Shown: positions 43,913 through 53,708, counted from the stretch's first letter. The stretch: 64,000 nucleotides of DNA from Ruminiclostridium sufflavum DSM 19573 (GCF_003208175.1 NZ_QKMR01000007.1:124001-188000); one strand, 5' to 3'. A program made the numbers and translations. The notes: generated by a model not told the origin, from the sequence alone.

Positions 43913-44344
43913 TTATGTAATTTGTTCCTCATCAGCTTTCTCTTCATCCGTCATTTCATTGAATAACTCATCAGCAGGATTTTCATTTAAAGCTTCATTA
44001 GCATTATCGGCATCCTGCACCTTTTGTTTTGAATCTGCAAAGAAAACTCTGTTTGCTATCACCTCTGTAACATAATGTTTATTTTTCTGCTCATCTTCCC
44101 ACATTCTTGTATGGATACTTCCCTGCAAAGCTATTCTATTCCCCTTTGCGAAGTACTTGCTTGCAAATTCTGCTGTTTTTCCCCATGTGACAATAGGTAT
44201 AAAATCTGTTGTTTTATTCTGGGCGGTTTTTTTAATTTCTCTGCCTACTGCCAATATAAATGCTCCCACAGCTTTGGAATTTTTAGCTGTATAGCGCAGC
44301 TCAACATCTTTTGTTAACCTGCCAACCAGACTGACGTTATTCAT
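43913..44344 (-). CDS. ssb: single-stranded DNA-binding protein
   Basis: 143 residues, ATG after AAAAGGAG. An OB-fold Ssb domain: MNNVSLVGRLTKDVELRYTA, FILAVGREI, TDFIPIVTWGKTAEFASKYF, KGNRIALQGSIHTRMWED. The acidic C-terminus ends MTDEEKADEEQIT, without the aromatic-hydrophobic DDDLPF-type tip that recruits partner proteins, so this is probably a secondary or SsbB-like paralog. It lies between spoVT and mazG but is separated from spoVT by a terminator and about 400 bases. Confidence 0.93.
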   Translation of the reverse strand: MNNVSLVGRLTKDVELRYTAKNSKAVGAFILAVGREIKKTAQNKTTDFIPIVTWGKTAEFASKYFAKGNRIALQGSIHTRMWEDEQKNKHYVTEVIANRVFFADSKQKVQDADNANEALNENPADELFNEMTDEEKADEEQIT

Positions 44345-44746
44345 AAATCATTCTCCTTTTGCCCAATTTAAATAGGCTGTTTTTTATTATTACTGCTATT
44401 GCTCCATACATGCCAATCCTTGTACAGCAATTGCATATAGCTGTCTTTTAGCATGTGCAGATAAAAAGCAAATGTAACCTGTTAAAATATAAATTTATAG
44501 GCTGAAAAAATTAAACAAGGGTTGAAATACTCTATTTAGACATGTTTTTAAAAGGATAATTAAGAAACCTCTATAGAACTTAGAAATATTTGGGGAAAAT
44601 AATAGCTTTTAAGTTAGAAATAGCAATCGACTTTTTTAAGGTTGTTTCCGGAATTTAAGAAATGAAATGCTTCTAATAGAAATAACTTACTTTAATCTTG
44701 AAATAATTATATATTGTTTGATATTCATTGTCAACATAATAATTTT
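44345..44746. other. AT-rich spacer upstream of ssb
   Basis: About 400 bases between the spoVT terminator and ssb with no coding signal on either strand, no recognisable riboswitch fold and several A/T runs. I see nothing nameable beyond the ssb ribosome binding site. Confidence 0.5.
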
Positions 44747-44780
44747 AAAAAGGAGAAGACCCTCATTCCAAATCTTCTCC
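44747..44780 (-). terminator. intrinsic terminator of spoVT
   Basis: On the minus strand GGAGAAGA pairs with TCTTCTCC around a 13-base loop and is followed by TTTTTAAAA. It lies 60 bases past the spoVT stop. Confidence 0.8.
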
Positions 44781-44839
44781 TCTAAATTGATACTATTTAA
44801 TAATTACACTTTATATAATAACCTATCCATTTAACAGTA

Positions 44840-45394
44840 TTATTGTTCCATTTGCTTTCCTAAGAAGCTTGCTGCCGATTGAGCAAGTTTAACTTCAATC
44901 TCACCCATTCTTGAATTTGCATCTGTAGCCAGTAATATTACAGAACCTATTGGATCTCCCTCAGATATTATAGGAGAAACTACTTGAGCAGTATACTTTC
45001 TTTCTCCGTTTTCATCCGCTAATATAAATATTGCTTTTTCCTCGGGAGATTTTATAAGTAAAGTAGTTTTGTCTTCAATTGTTTTTTCCACTTCACTGCT
45101 CAGCTGCTTTTCAAGAAATTCTTTTTTTGATGCTCCTGATACTGCAATTACAGAGTCTCTGTCTGTTATGCATGTAATGTGTCCACTGGTTTTATGCAAT
45201 GATTCTGCATACTGCGTAGCAAAATCGCTAAGCTCTCCGATAGGAGAATATTTCTTTAAAATAACCTCTCCTTCCTTGTCGGTAAATATCTCCAGCGGGT
45301 CACCCTCTCTTATCCTTAAAGTCCTTCTTATTTCCTTTGGTATTACAATTCTTCCAAGATCGTCTATTCGTCTAACTATTCCAGTTGCTTTCAA
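44840..45394 (-). CDS. spoVT: stage V sporulation protein T
   Basis: 184 residues, TTG start ten bases after AGGAGG. An N-terminal AbrB-type swapped-hairpin DNA-binding domain (ATGIVRRIDDLGRIVIPKEI, RIREGDPLEIFTDKEGEVIL) is joined to a GAF-like domain (DRDSVIAVSGASKKEFLEKQ, PIISEGDPIGSVILLATDAN). SpoVT is a forespore regulator that tunes sigma-G genes and germination. A sigma-G-like promoter precedes it (45430-45459), matching its known control in Bacillus. Confidence 0.96.
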   Translation of the reverse strand: MKATGIVRRIDDLGRIVIPKEIRRTLRIREGDPLEIFTDKEGEVILKKYSPIGELSDFATQYAESLHKTSGHITCITDRDSVIAVSGASKKEFLEKQLSSEVEKTIEDKTTLLIKSPEEKAIFILADENGERKYTAQVVSPIISEGDPIGSVILLATDANSRMGEIEVKLAQSAASFLGKQMEQ

Positions 45395-45429
45395 TTTAGT
45401 ATTACCTCCTTAATAGGTTATTTTAGTCT

Positions 45430-45459
45430 TAGTATTGTTAAGTTGATGATTTTTTATAC
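45430..45459 (-). promoter_or_regulatory. sigma-G-type promoter of spoVT
   Basis: On the minus strand GTATA, exactly 18 bases, then AATACTA; the Bacillus sigma-G consensus is GHATR-N18-CATWMTA, so only the first -10 base differs. It ends 35 bases before the spoVT start codon. Confidence 0.55.
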
Positions 45460-45502
45460 ATAATTGGTAACTCATTGATAGCAACCATTTTTTATACATT
45501 AA

Positions 45503-45533
45503 AAAGGGAACCACATTTAAAGTGATTCCCTTC
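45503..45533 (-). terminator. intrinsic terminator after the PrsA-like foldase gene
   Basis: AAGGGAA-C-CAC pairs with GTG-A-TTCCCTT and the minus-strand transcript continues into TTTTT. It lies 14 bases past the stop and separates the foldase gene from spoVT. Confidence 0.75.
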
Positions 45534-45546
45534 TTTTAAATAAATA

Positions 45547-46794
45547 TTATTTTCCGTATAACTCTAAGTTAAGTTTATCCAAGACAGTCCCATTCTTTAC
45601 GACCTCAAACTGCTTGTCTTTTTTCCAGCCTTCAAGCTTTTTGTTGAATTCCTCAGAAAATTTTGTATATTTAAGGTTAGAGTTTATCTGATCCTTAACT
45701 TCTTCAAAAGCTTTAATACCTCTCTTTTCAATTCTTACTACATCATAGCCATAAGAAGCCTCAACAATACCAATTGTACCTTCATCATTTGAAAAAGTCC
45801 ATTTCTCAAGGGCTTCAAGTACTGAATACTGTGAGCTTAATTCCCCGTTAAGGAAAGTAATTTCTATATTGTCTTCAGAAGTGCTTGAATTGTTTTCTGT
45901 TGCCAAAGTCTTCATATCCTTGCCGGCTTTTATTTGTGTCACTACATTATCAGCCTGCTTCTTTAGCTCAGCCTTCTTGCCTTCACTAACAGACGCACCG
46001 TTACTGTCAAGCGTAGAAATGACTATATGGGATATTGTAGCCTGATCAAACAAATCTTGATTATCATCATAATATTTTTGCACTTCTTCATCAGTAACTG
46101 CTATCTTGCTGTTCGACTGCTCTGAACTAAAATAATTCTGCTGCAGCACCAGACCCTTATAAAATTCCTTGAATTCCTCCAAGGTTACACCATAGGTACT
46201 TTCAATCGAGCCTTTAGCAGCCTCCTCACTTCCGTACTGTGAGGTTATAGTAGAGTCAATATTGGAAATGTCCTCTTTTGAAAGCTTAATGCCAGCTTCT
46301 CCGGCTTTTGTAAGCATAATCTTATTTTCTTGAAGCTGATCTAATGTTTCCTTCTGAATTTGCTCCTTAATAGCTTCTCCGTTTTTTTGCTGGTTCCAGT
46401 CGTAATTTTCAACTGTCGTGCTGCTGTCTACTCCTGCACTTGCTAAAAACTGCTGCATATTAACTTTTGAAATCACCTTGTATTCCTGCTCTGTTATCTT
46501 CTGCTTGTCCACTGTAGCGACATATCCTGCTGACCAAGGCTTAAATATAAACAATACTGCTGCAACAGCTATAACCACTAAAGCCGCAGCAGTTACTCCG
46601 ATAACAAAGCCCTTTGATTTCTTTTTTTTATCTGCCTTTTTAGGTTTTTTTGCAGGCTCTTTTAAATTTTCTTTTTCAGCTTCTTTTGCAATCTCATTTG
46701 CATCTGTACTTGTATCTGCAACTGCTTCTTCATTCGTATTTTCAATTGCATCTTCATTTACATTAGCATTTTCCTTTACGTTTTCATTCTCCAA
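45547..46794 (-). CDS. membrane-anchored parvulin-type foldase (PrsA/SurA-like)
   Basis: 415 residues, TTG start nine bases after GGGGAG. An unusual N-terminus: 60 charged, low-complexity Glu/Asn/Lys residues, then one membrane helix (63-85), so the protein is anchored with a cytoplasmic tail instead of the lipid anchor of PrsA. Outside: a SurA-N-like helical chaperone region (KITEQEYKVISKVNMQQFLA and following) and a PpiC parvulin domain (ATISHIVIST..KKAELKKQADNVVTQIKAGKDM..GYDVVRIEKRG). It would help secreted proteins fold. Inserted between mfd and spoVT, a place with no such gene in Bacillus. Confidence 0.9.
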   Translation of the reverse strand: MENENVKENANVNEDAIENTNEEAVADTSTDANEIAKEAEKENLKEPAKKPKKADKKKKSKGFVIGVTAAALVVIAVAAVLFIFKPWSAGYVATVDKQKITEQEYKVISKVNMQQFLASAGVDSSTTVENYDWNQQKNGEAIKEQIQKETLDQLQENKIMLTKAGEAGIKLSKEDISNIDSTITSQYGSEEAAKGSIESTYGVTLEEFKEFYKGLVLQQNYFSSEQSNSKIAVTDEEVQKYYDDNQDLFDQATISHIVISTLDSNGASVSEGKKAELKKQADNVVTQIKAGKDMKTLATENNSSTSEDNIEITFLNGELSSQYSVLEALEKWTFSNDEGTIGIVEASYGYDVVRIEKRGIKAFEEVKDQINSNLKYTKFSEEFNKKLEGWKKDKQFEVVKNGTVLDKLNLELYGK

Positions 46795-46879
46795 AGGTTA
46801 TCGCTCCCCATTATATATTTTTCTATACTCCCAAATCCTGTATTTTACAAAACCCCACTATAACAATTATATTCAATTA

Positions 46880-49800
46880 TTAGGAATACTGCAATTTAAT
46901 AATGTCATGTAATAAAATCTTAATATTTGCCAGTATATCCTTTTGATTGTTATTTAGGAGTCTGAAGGTTATATATGGGCTGCTGCTTGCATTGAACATT
47001 ATCCTTCTGGGGTATTTATCCATAATAGCTCCAATGTACAAGGATATGCTTACTGCCGACTTGCTTAACTGAAAAATGACAGTATCCTCCTTCTGCTGTA
47101 CATTAATGAAGCTGCATTTATTGGCAAGTGCCTTTATATATGCAATATCCATCAAATTTTCAACTTCTCCCGGAATATCCCCATATCTGTCAATAAGTTC
47201 ATCCTTTATGTCAATAACATCATTCTCATCCTGTATGGCGGCTATTTTCTTATACATATCAATTTTCAGCTCTTCAGATTCAATATAATCGTCATCAATA
47301 TATGCACTTACATTTAAATCAATCGCCATTTCATCATCAAAGGTATTACTGCTGTCACCGCTTAGCTCATGAACCGCTTCCTCAAGCAGCTTGCAATACA
47401 TTTCATAACCCACCGTTTCCATATGCCCATGCTGCTCAGAGCCAAGCAAATTGCCTGCTCCCCTGATTTCCAAATCCCTCATTGCTATTCTGAAGCCCGA
47501 ACCAAACTCAGTAAATTCCTTAATTGCCTGAAGCCTTTTTTCTGCCACCTCAGACAAAGCCTTGTCCTTTTTGTAAGTAATATACGCATACGCCAGTCTG
47601 TTTGAACGCCCTACTCTGCCTCTTATCTGATACAACTGGGAAAGCCCCATTTTATCTGCATCCTCAACCACTATTGTGTTTACATTCGGCATATCCAGTC
47701 CGGATTCTATAATCGTTGTGCAAACCAAGATATCAAACTCTGCATTTATAAAATTATACATTACATCTTCCAGCTCTTTTTCATTCATCTGTCCATGTGC
47801 TACGGCAACTCTTGCTTCAGGCACCAGTCTCTTTATTTCATTGGCCTTGAGTTCAATTCCTCTGACTCTGTTGTAAAGATAAAAAACCTGACCCTTTCTG
47901 GAAAGCTCTCTTATTATGCCGTCCCGGATTAATTCATCGTTATGCTCCATAACATATGTCTGAACAGGATAGCGCTCCTCCGGCGGGTCCTCTATAACGC
48001 TGATATCCCTGATTCCGACTAGAGACATGTGCAAGGTTCTCGGTATCGGCGTTGCCGTTAATGTAAGTGAATCCACATTTGGTTTAAGACCTTTCAGCTT
48101 TTCCTTGTGTGTTACACCAAACCGCTGTTCCTCGTCCACAACAAGCAAACCCAAGTCCTTAAATGAAATATCCTTTTGAAGTATCCTGTGCGTTCCTATT
48201 AAAATATCGATATTACCGCTTTTAACAGATTTAATAATTTTTTTCTGTTCCGCAGGAGTCCTGAATCTGCTTATAACATCCACCGTTACCGGGAAATCAG
48301 ACATCCTCTTCTTAAAATTTTCATATTGCTGCTGGGCCAGTATTGTGGTAGGCACAAGGTACGCCACCTGCTTTCCGTCCATAACAGCTTTGAATACGGC
48401 TCTGATTGCCACCTCTGTCTTTCCGTACCCGACGTCTCCGCAAAGAAGCCTATCCATGTGCTTATCAGACTCCATATCCTGTTTTATTTCATCAATACAT
48501 TTAAGCTGATCATCCGTTTCTTCATAAGGGAACATTTCCTCAAACTGTCTCTGCCAAACTGTGTCTTTTGAAAAAGCAAATCCATTTGAAACCTGCCGCT
48601 GGGCATACAGCTTTATCAGTTCACCTGCAAGCTCTCTTAATGATTCCTTTACCCTGTTCTTTGTCTTTGCCCATTCGGAACCGCCAAGCTTATTCACTTT
48701 TGGATCTTTTCCGTCGTTCCCGATATATTTCTGAATAAGATCAAGCTGATTTGTAGGTATATACAAAAATCCATTGTCCTGATATTTTATTTTTAAGTAA
48801 TCCCTTTTTATCTCGCCGACAGCCAATTTCTCAATTCCGATGTACTGACCTATTCCATGTGCCTGATGAACAACAAAGTCCCCCACATTCAAATCGGAAA
48901 AAGCCTTTATTTTGTTGCCGTCATGCTTGGATTTTGCTTTTTTTATCCTTTTATCCTGTCCAAATACCTCTTTATCACTTATTATAACAAAGCCGATTGT
49001 AGGATATTCAAACCCCTTTTGAAGGCTTCCGCGGGTTATGGCTACCTCCCTGCTCATCAGCTCCTTATTACAATCCTCTGTATAATTTGCATCTATCCCG
49101 TTTGTCGCCAGTGTTTCAATAAGCCTGTGTCCTCTGCCGCTCGGGCCTGAGAGTACAATAATCTTATAATCCTTTTCTCTTAGATGTTCTATATCATTAA
49201 CAAGCAGTTCAATGTGATTTTGATATGAGTTACCTGTCCTGCACGGAATTGAAATCTGACTGTGCGGTCTTATAAAGGAATTATTTGATGAAATCGCAGC
49301 TAATGTGACAGTATTGAAATTTTGAAGACCCTTTAAAATATAATCAATAGAATGACTCCATCTTGCACCGTTTGGCAGCATAGCTCCCTTCTCAAGCATG
49401 CTCTTGGCTAATTCCTCCTGCTCAAGAGCAATATTTTCAATTCTTTGCTCTATTCTTAAGGTTTCATCCAAAACTACTATTGCATTGCTGTCAACATAAT
49501 CCAAAACCGACGCCGGTGCTCCCAGAATGTATGGAAGATATCTGTCTATTCCGGCAAAATAATGATTAGTGTTAATTCTTTCGATATCCTCATTAACCCT
49601 TTTAATTATGTTATTGCTTATATCGGGATTATTCTTTTTATTAAGTTTGTTTACATAATCAGATAAGTCTTTTTTTATTCTCCTTACAATATCCTCCAGT
49701 AAATCTTGCCTGTACACCACATCTCTGGCAGGTACTATCCTGCATTCATTTACTGCCTGAGTGGATCTCTGCGTAGCAGCATCAAAGTATCGAATTGAGT

Positions 49801-50401
49801 CCACTTCGGTGTCAAACAGCTCAATACGCAATGGCTGTTCATTATTTGTTGAAAATATATCAATAATGCCTCCGCGAACAGCAAACTGCGCCTTTCCTTC
49901 TACCAGCTCAACTCTTTCATATCCATATAAAACCAGCTTTGAAACAAGCTCCTCCAAGTCAATCCGTAAGCCTGTATAAAAATCTATAATTCCGCTTTTG
50001 AATATTTGCAGTGGTGAAATCATCTGGATAAGAGCTTCCGCCGGAAGCACTAAAATTCTGTAATCACCCTGTATACATCTTGACAGGGTTTTTACCCTTT
50101 GATAAATGAGGTCATTGCTTCTGGCCTCAACATTGTAAAGCATAGTTTCTTTAGGCGGCAAATAAATCACATCATCACCCAGAAATAACGAAAAGTCATC
50201 AAATGCTCTTCTGGCCTGTATTTCATTGTATGTTACAAATAGGCCTCTGGTGTTGGTATGCGTACACAAAGAGTATATTAAATGAACCTTCTGCGAATCA
50301 GACGGCCCTATTACCGATACAGCCTCCTTTGTATCCCGGACAGATGACAAAAGGGTGTTATACTCCTTTAAATTTAATAGAGGATCTGTAAATAAATTCA
50401 T
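46880..50401 (-). CDS. mfd: transcription-repair coupling factor
   Basis: 1173 residues; ATG at 50401 is seven bases after GGAGG. UvrB-like N-terminal domains, the RNA-polymerase interaction domain (GDFVVHQAHGIGQYIGIEKL), and the RecG-like translocase: GDVGYGKTEVAIRAVFKAVM (Walker A), VDEEQRFG (DEEQ box), LTATPIPRTLHMSLVGIRDI, and ..MPNVNTIVVEDADKMGLSQ, QIRGRVGRSNRLAYAY. The C-terminal TRCF domain includes EEAVHEL. Mfd removes RNA polymerase stalled at DNA lesions and recruits UvrA. Full length for the family. It follows pth, as in Bacillus, but the small fin gene is missing between them. Confidence 0.97.
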   Translation of the reverse strand: MNLFTDPLLNLKEYNTLLSSVRDTKEAVSVIGPSDSQKVHLIYSLCTHTNTRGLFVTYNEIQARRAFDDFSLFLGDDVIYLPPKETMLYNVEARSNDLIYQRVKTLSRCIQGDYRILVLPAEALIQMISPLQIFKSGIIDFYTGLRIDLEELVSKLVLYGYERVELVEGKAQFAVRGGIIDIFSTNNEQPLRIELFDTEVDSIRYFDAATQRSTQAVNECRIVPARDVVYRQDLLEDIVRRIKKDLSDYVNKLNKKNNPDISNNIIKRVNEDIERINTNHYFAGIDRYLPYILGAPASVLDYVDSNAIVVLDETLRIEQRIENIALEQEELAKSMLEKGAMLPNGARWSHSIDYILKGLQNFNTVTLAAISSNNSFIRPHSQISIPCRTGNSYQNHIELLVNDIEHLREKDYKIIVLSGPSGRGHRLIETLATNGIDANYTEDCNKELMSREVAITRGSLQKGFEYPTIGFVIISDKEVFGQDKRIKKAKSKHDGNKIKAFSDLNVGDFVVHQAHGIGQYIGIEKLAVGEIKRDYLKIKYQDNGFLYIPTNQLDLIQKYIGNDGKDPKVNKLGGSEWAKTKNRVKESLRELAGELIKLYAQRQVSNGFAFSKDTVWQRQFEEMFPYEETDDQLKCIDEIKQDMESDKHMDRLLCGDVGYGKTEVAIRAVFKAVMDGKQVAYLVPTTILAQQQYENFKKRMSDFPVTVDVISRFRTPAEQKKIIKSVKSGNIDILIGTHRILQKDISFKDLGLLVVDEEQRFGVTHKEKLKGLKPNVDSLTLTATPIPRTLHMSLVGIRDISVIEDPPEERYPVQTYVMEHNDELIRDGIIRELSRKGQVFYLYNRVRGIELKANEIKRLVPEARVAVAHGQMNEKELEDVMYNFINAEFDILVCTTIIESGLDMPNVNTIVVEDADKMGLSQLYQIRGRVGRSNRLAYAYITYKKDKALSEVAEKRLQAIKEFTEFGSGFRIAMRDLEIRGAGNLLGSEQHGHMETVGYEMYCKLLEEAVHELSGDSSNTFDDEMAIDLNVSAYIDDDYIESEELKIDMYKKIAAIQDENDVIDIKDELIDRYGDIPGEVENLMDIAYIKALANKCSFINVQQKEDTVIFQLSKSAVSISLYIGAIMDKYPRRIMFNASSSPYITFRLLNNNQKDILANIKILLHDIIKLQYS

Positions 50402-50489
50402 TCTGGTGCCTCCATATTTTTGTGTGTAAATTAAAATCTGATTAAACAATACCAGCAATTATTATCAACCGATATCCTTGCCGCCTGCT

Positions 50490-51059
50490 TTATTTGTTAT
50501 AACAGTTCATCGCCTTTTCAGGCCCGCTTTTTGTTATCATTATAGCTGCCTCAGCCGCTTTTTCAATACTATCGAAAATTATTCCCCATTCTTCTCTGGT
50601 AAACTTACTGAGAACATAATCGGCAAGATCCCATTTTTCAGGAGGATGACCGATACCTATTCTTACTCTTGGAAATTGCTCCGATTGCAGGTGATAAATT
50701 ATAGATTTCATACCGTTATGAGTTCCTGAGCTGCCTTTTGGCCTGACTCGTATTTTCCCCGGTTCCAGATCTATGTCATCATAAATAACTATCACCCTCT
50801 CCAAGGGCATCTTATACCATGCTGCAATTTCCCTGACACTTTCACCGCTTAAATTCATAAAGGTCTGAGGTTTAAGAAGTATTACCCTTGTCCCGTCAAT
50901 TGCGCCTTCACCGTATACAGCCTTAAAGCCGATTTTAGACAGCTTTATATTATGCTTCTCCGAAAGATAATCTATTGTATGAAAACCCACATTATGCCTT
51001 GTATTTTCATATTTACCGCCCGGATTCCCCAATCCGGCAATTAAAAATAAGTCCTCCAA
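50490..51059 (-). CDS. pth: peptidyl-tRNA hydrolase
   Basis: 189 residues, TTG start seven bases after GCGGAGG. Hallmarks: LIAGLGNPGGKYENTRHNVG with catalytic His22, LLKPQTFMNLSGESV, VIYDDIDLEPGKIRVRPKGS and SGTHNGMKSI. It cleaves peptidyl-tRNA dropped by ribosomes, recycling tRNA. Between prs and mfd, as usual; the ctc (ribosomal L25) gene found next to it in Bacillus is absent. Confidence 0.97.
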   Translation of the reverse strand: MEDLFLIAGLGNPGGKYENTRHNVGFHTIDYLSEKHNIKLSKIGFKAVYGEGAIDGTRVILLKPQTFMNLSGESVREIAAWYKMPLERVIVIYDDIDLEPGKIRVRPKGSSGTHNGMKSIIYHLQSEQFPRVRIGIGHPPEKWDLADYVLSKFTREEWGIIFDSIEKAAEAAIMITKSGPEKAMNCYNK

Positions 51060-51142
51060 ATCAGTACCTCCGCTTCATCATGCACAAATTTTCCGAGAAA
51101 CAGCCATAATTATCTTTATCAGTAACAACCCACGCATATTTA

Positions 51143-51210
51143 AAAGAGCGGTTCCCAAGCAACACAAGCAGGCAAGCCAACCTTGCCCATGTCAGATAAG
51201 AACCGCCCCG
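51143..51210 (-). terminator. branched hairpin terminator after prs
   Basis: On the minus strand GGGCGGTTC pairs with GAACCGCTC, enclosing an inner GGCAAG/CTTGCC hairpin, and is followed by TTTTA. It starts 23 bases past the prs stop and ends about 85 bases before pth. Confidence 0.65.
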
Positions 51211-51232
51211 AAAAGTTTAAAATGAATATATT

Positions 51233-52192
51233 TTATACCTGAGTAAATAAAGTGCTGATTGATATATCTCCATATATCCTTTCGATTGCTTCAGCTAAAA
51301 TACTGGCAACAGATAATGTTGTAATTTTGTCAATCTTCTTTTCATCACTAAGAGGAATCGTGTTTAAAACCACCATTTCTTTAACAGCGGAGGCTTGGAT
51401 TCTCTCAATAGCCGGTCCTGACAGAACTGCATGGGTACAGCAGGCATATACCTCTTTAGCACCGGCATCAATTAATGCGTTTGCTCCGTTGACAATAGTC
51501 CCTGCCGTATCGATCAAATCATCGACAAGCACACATTTCTTGTTTCTTATATCGCCGATAATATTCATTACCTCTGATACATTCGCCTTAGGCCTGCGCT
51601 TATCTATTATAGCCAGCGGACATTCCAGTCTTTCCGCCACTTTTCTTGACCTTGTCACACTGCCTACATCAGGCGAAACAACAACTAAATCATCGTGTTC
51701 TTTAAACTTCTCCTTTAAATATTCCGCAATAATCGGTAAGCCTAAAAGGTGATCCACAGGGATATCAAAAAATCCTTGAATCTGCGGAGCATGCAAGTCC
51801 ATTGTTAATATCCTGTCTGCCCCTGCAGTGGTTATAAGATTTGCAACCAATTTAGCTGAAATCGGGTCTCTGGCTCTTGCCTTTCTATCTTGTCTGGCAT
51901 ATCCAAAGTATGGAATAACAGCAGTAATCCTGCCTGCAGAAGCTCTTTTTACCGCATCAATCATAACCAGCAGCTCCATAAGATTGTCATTTACCGGCTG
52001 ACATGTTGATTGAATAATAAAAACATCCGAGCCTCTTACAACCTCTCCGATGTTTACAGCAGTTTCTCCGTCACTAAAGCCTCCAACACTGGCAATACCT
52101 ACAGGAATTCCTATCTTGTCGGCTATCTCGTTTACAAGCCCTCTGTTTGAATTCCCTGCAAATATCTTTATGTCCTTTCCATGCAAATTCAT
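51233..52192 (-). CDS. prs: ribose-phosphate pyrophosphokinase
   Basis: 319 residues, ATG after AAAGGAG. All class I PRPP synthetase motifs are present: [40 protein letters not shown], the [15 protein letters not shown] catalytic flexible loop, [32 protein letters not shown] and the PRPP-binding [14 protein letters not shown]. It makes PRPP from ribose 5-phosphate and ATP for nucleotide, histidine and tryptophan synthesis. Downstream of glmU as in Bacillus. Confidence 0.98.
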   Translation of the reverse strand: MNLHGKDIKIFAGNSNRGLVNEIADKIGIPVGIASVGGFSDGETAVNIGEVVRGSDVFIIQSTCQPVNDNLMELLVMIDAVKRASAGRITAVIPYFGYARQDRKARARDPISAKLVANLITTAGADRILTMDLHAPQIQGFFDIPVDHLLGLPIIAEYLKEKFKEHDDLVVVSPDVGSVTRSRKVAERLECPLAIIDKRRPKANVSEVMNIIGDIRNKKCVLVDDLIDTAGTIVNGANALIDAGAKEVYACCTHAVLSGPAIERIQASAVKEMVVLNTIPLSDEKKIDKITTLSVASILAEAIERIYGDISISTLFTQV

Positions 52193-52308
52193 TTCAATTC
52201 TCCTTTTTCACCGCTATGTTTTATTTTTTTAATTATAAATCTAATTCTAATCCTAATAATTGCTTCGTAGTATAAATCAAAAACATAATAACAGTCAATT
52301 TTTCTTTA

Positions 52309-53481
52309 TTACTCTCTGCCCAGCCCTTTCTTTGTAACCCAATCATGCTTTACCACCTGACGTTCACGCGCTATTGCCAATGAATTTTCCGGCACGGCAT
52401 CTGTAATTGTAGAGCCGGCAGCAGTATAAGCCCCGCTGTGGACAACCACAGGCGATATAAGATTCGTATTGCAACCAATAAAGCAATTGTCCTCAACAAT
52501 TGTTTTATTCTTGTGCTTGCCGTCATAATTAACAACTACAACTCCGCAGCCTATATTCACATTTTCCCCGATTTCGGCATCACCAACATAAGTTAAATGA
52601 GAAATTTTTGTTCTGTCTCCGATATTTGACTTTTTAATTTCGACAAAATCACCTATCTTGACATTCCTGCCGACAGTACTTCCGGGTCTCAGGTATGCAA
52701 ATGGACCGACATGAGTTTCATTACCTATAGAGCTGTCAATAGCAACTGAATTAGCCACCTCTGTGTCATTTCCGATGCTGCAGCCGGAAATTCTCGAATT
52801 AGGCCCAATTATGCAGTCCTCACCTATAATCGTTTTGCCCTGAAGGATGGTATTAGGCAAAATAGTTGTATCCATACCTACTGAAACATTAAAATCAATA
52901 TATGTAGATACAGGATCAATAAGGGTAACTCCCGAAAGCATAATTTTCTGATTAATTCGGGCTTTTATTTCCTCCGTTGCCAAATTAAGCGACACTCTAT
53001 CCTTAACAATCAGAAATTGGCTCTTTTCCTCAAATACTATTTTATTAGCCTTATCTATTGATTGAAAAATTTTGTTGAGAATATCTCTGGAAATATATAA
53101 GGAGTTTAATTCATTAAGCTTTTGAAGCAAAGCCTTGCACTCAAAAGCATATAAAGCTGCTTCCCCGCTGCCTCGATATAAAGCTGTTGCAATATTTCCT
53201 TCTGAAGTATGCTGTTTAAAAAGCTGATTAGCTGTCTCAGGCAGTATCAAAGGTTGATCCGCCCAATTAATTATGACTTGCCCGGCCCTGCAAAGAATCT
53301 CTTTACATTTGTCCAAATCCTCAAAGGACAGGTATTGTATATCGCCAGTTATTTCTTCAAGTGCTTTTTCAGACCATTGACGGACACTCTTCCCTAAAAT
53401 ATTATGATGCTCTTTTAAGGTTTTTGATTTAAAAGCATCATTATTATTGTCAGAAATAATCAATCCTAAATACATATTCAT
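52309..53481 (-). CDS. glmU: GlmU-type acetyltransferase with a degenerate N-terminal uridylyltransferase domain
   Basis: 390 residues from ATG at 53481, eight bases after TTGGAGG; GlmU is usually about 450. The C-terminal left-handed beta-helix is complete: hexapeptide repeats, acetyltransferase His in KISHLTYVGDAEIG, VVVVNYDGKHKNKTIVEDNC and AYTAAGSTITDAVPENSLAI. The N-terminal half lacks the LAAGxGTRM nucleotide-binding signature; the start reads MNMYLGLIISDNNNDAFKSK, then QVIINWADQPLILPETANQL as the only recognisable echo of the pyrophosphorylase fold. So it probably acetylates glucosamine 1-phosphate but does not make UDP-GlcNAc. Position between spoVG and prs is the canonical glmU site. 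Confidence 0.88.
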   Translation of the reverse strand: MNMYLGLIISDNNNDAFKSKTLKEHHNILGKSVRQWSEKALEEITGDIQYLSFEDLDKCKEILCRAGQVIINWADQPLILPETANQLFKQHTSEGNIATALYRGSGEAALYAFECKALLQKLNELNSLYISRDILNKIFQSIDKANKIVFEEKSQFLIVKDRVSLNLATEEIKARINQKIMLSGVTLIDPVSTYIDFNVSVGMDTTILPNTILQGKTIIGEDCIIGPNSRISGCSIGNDTEVANSVAIDSSIGNETHVGPFAYLRPGSTVGRNVKIGDFVEIKKSNIGDRTKISHLTYVGDAEIGENVNIGCGVVVVNYDGKHKNKTIVEDNCFIGCNTNLISPVVVHSGAYTAAGSTITDAVPENSLAIARERQVVKHDWVTKKGLGRE

Positions 53482-53708
53482 CGTCAAAGCCTCCAATTAT
53501 TTTTACAGGATATATTCTCTCATTTTTGTTGAATAATTTCAACCCATTACAATAACTAAATATTTATTCTTAATAGCCTGTAAGTTGTGCACTTTTATTT
53601 TTGTATGGCAGCAGCCTTGCAACTAAATCCTTTTTATATTATCCTCCCCAAGTCAAAAGTTACAGATACTAAAGCTTATAGTCTTTTATCCGCTCATCGG
53701 AAAGCATT

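Noticed and set aside
44345-44746. Possible riboswitch or small RNA in the long leader before ssb
   Set aside because: Only A/T runs and weak pairing; no conserved aptamer sequence could be recognised.
51143-51210. Hairpin upstream of pth considered as a T-box or riboswitch
   Set aside because: No T-box sequence, specifier loop or known aptamer core; it lies just past prs and ends in a T-run, so a terminator explains it.
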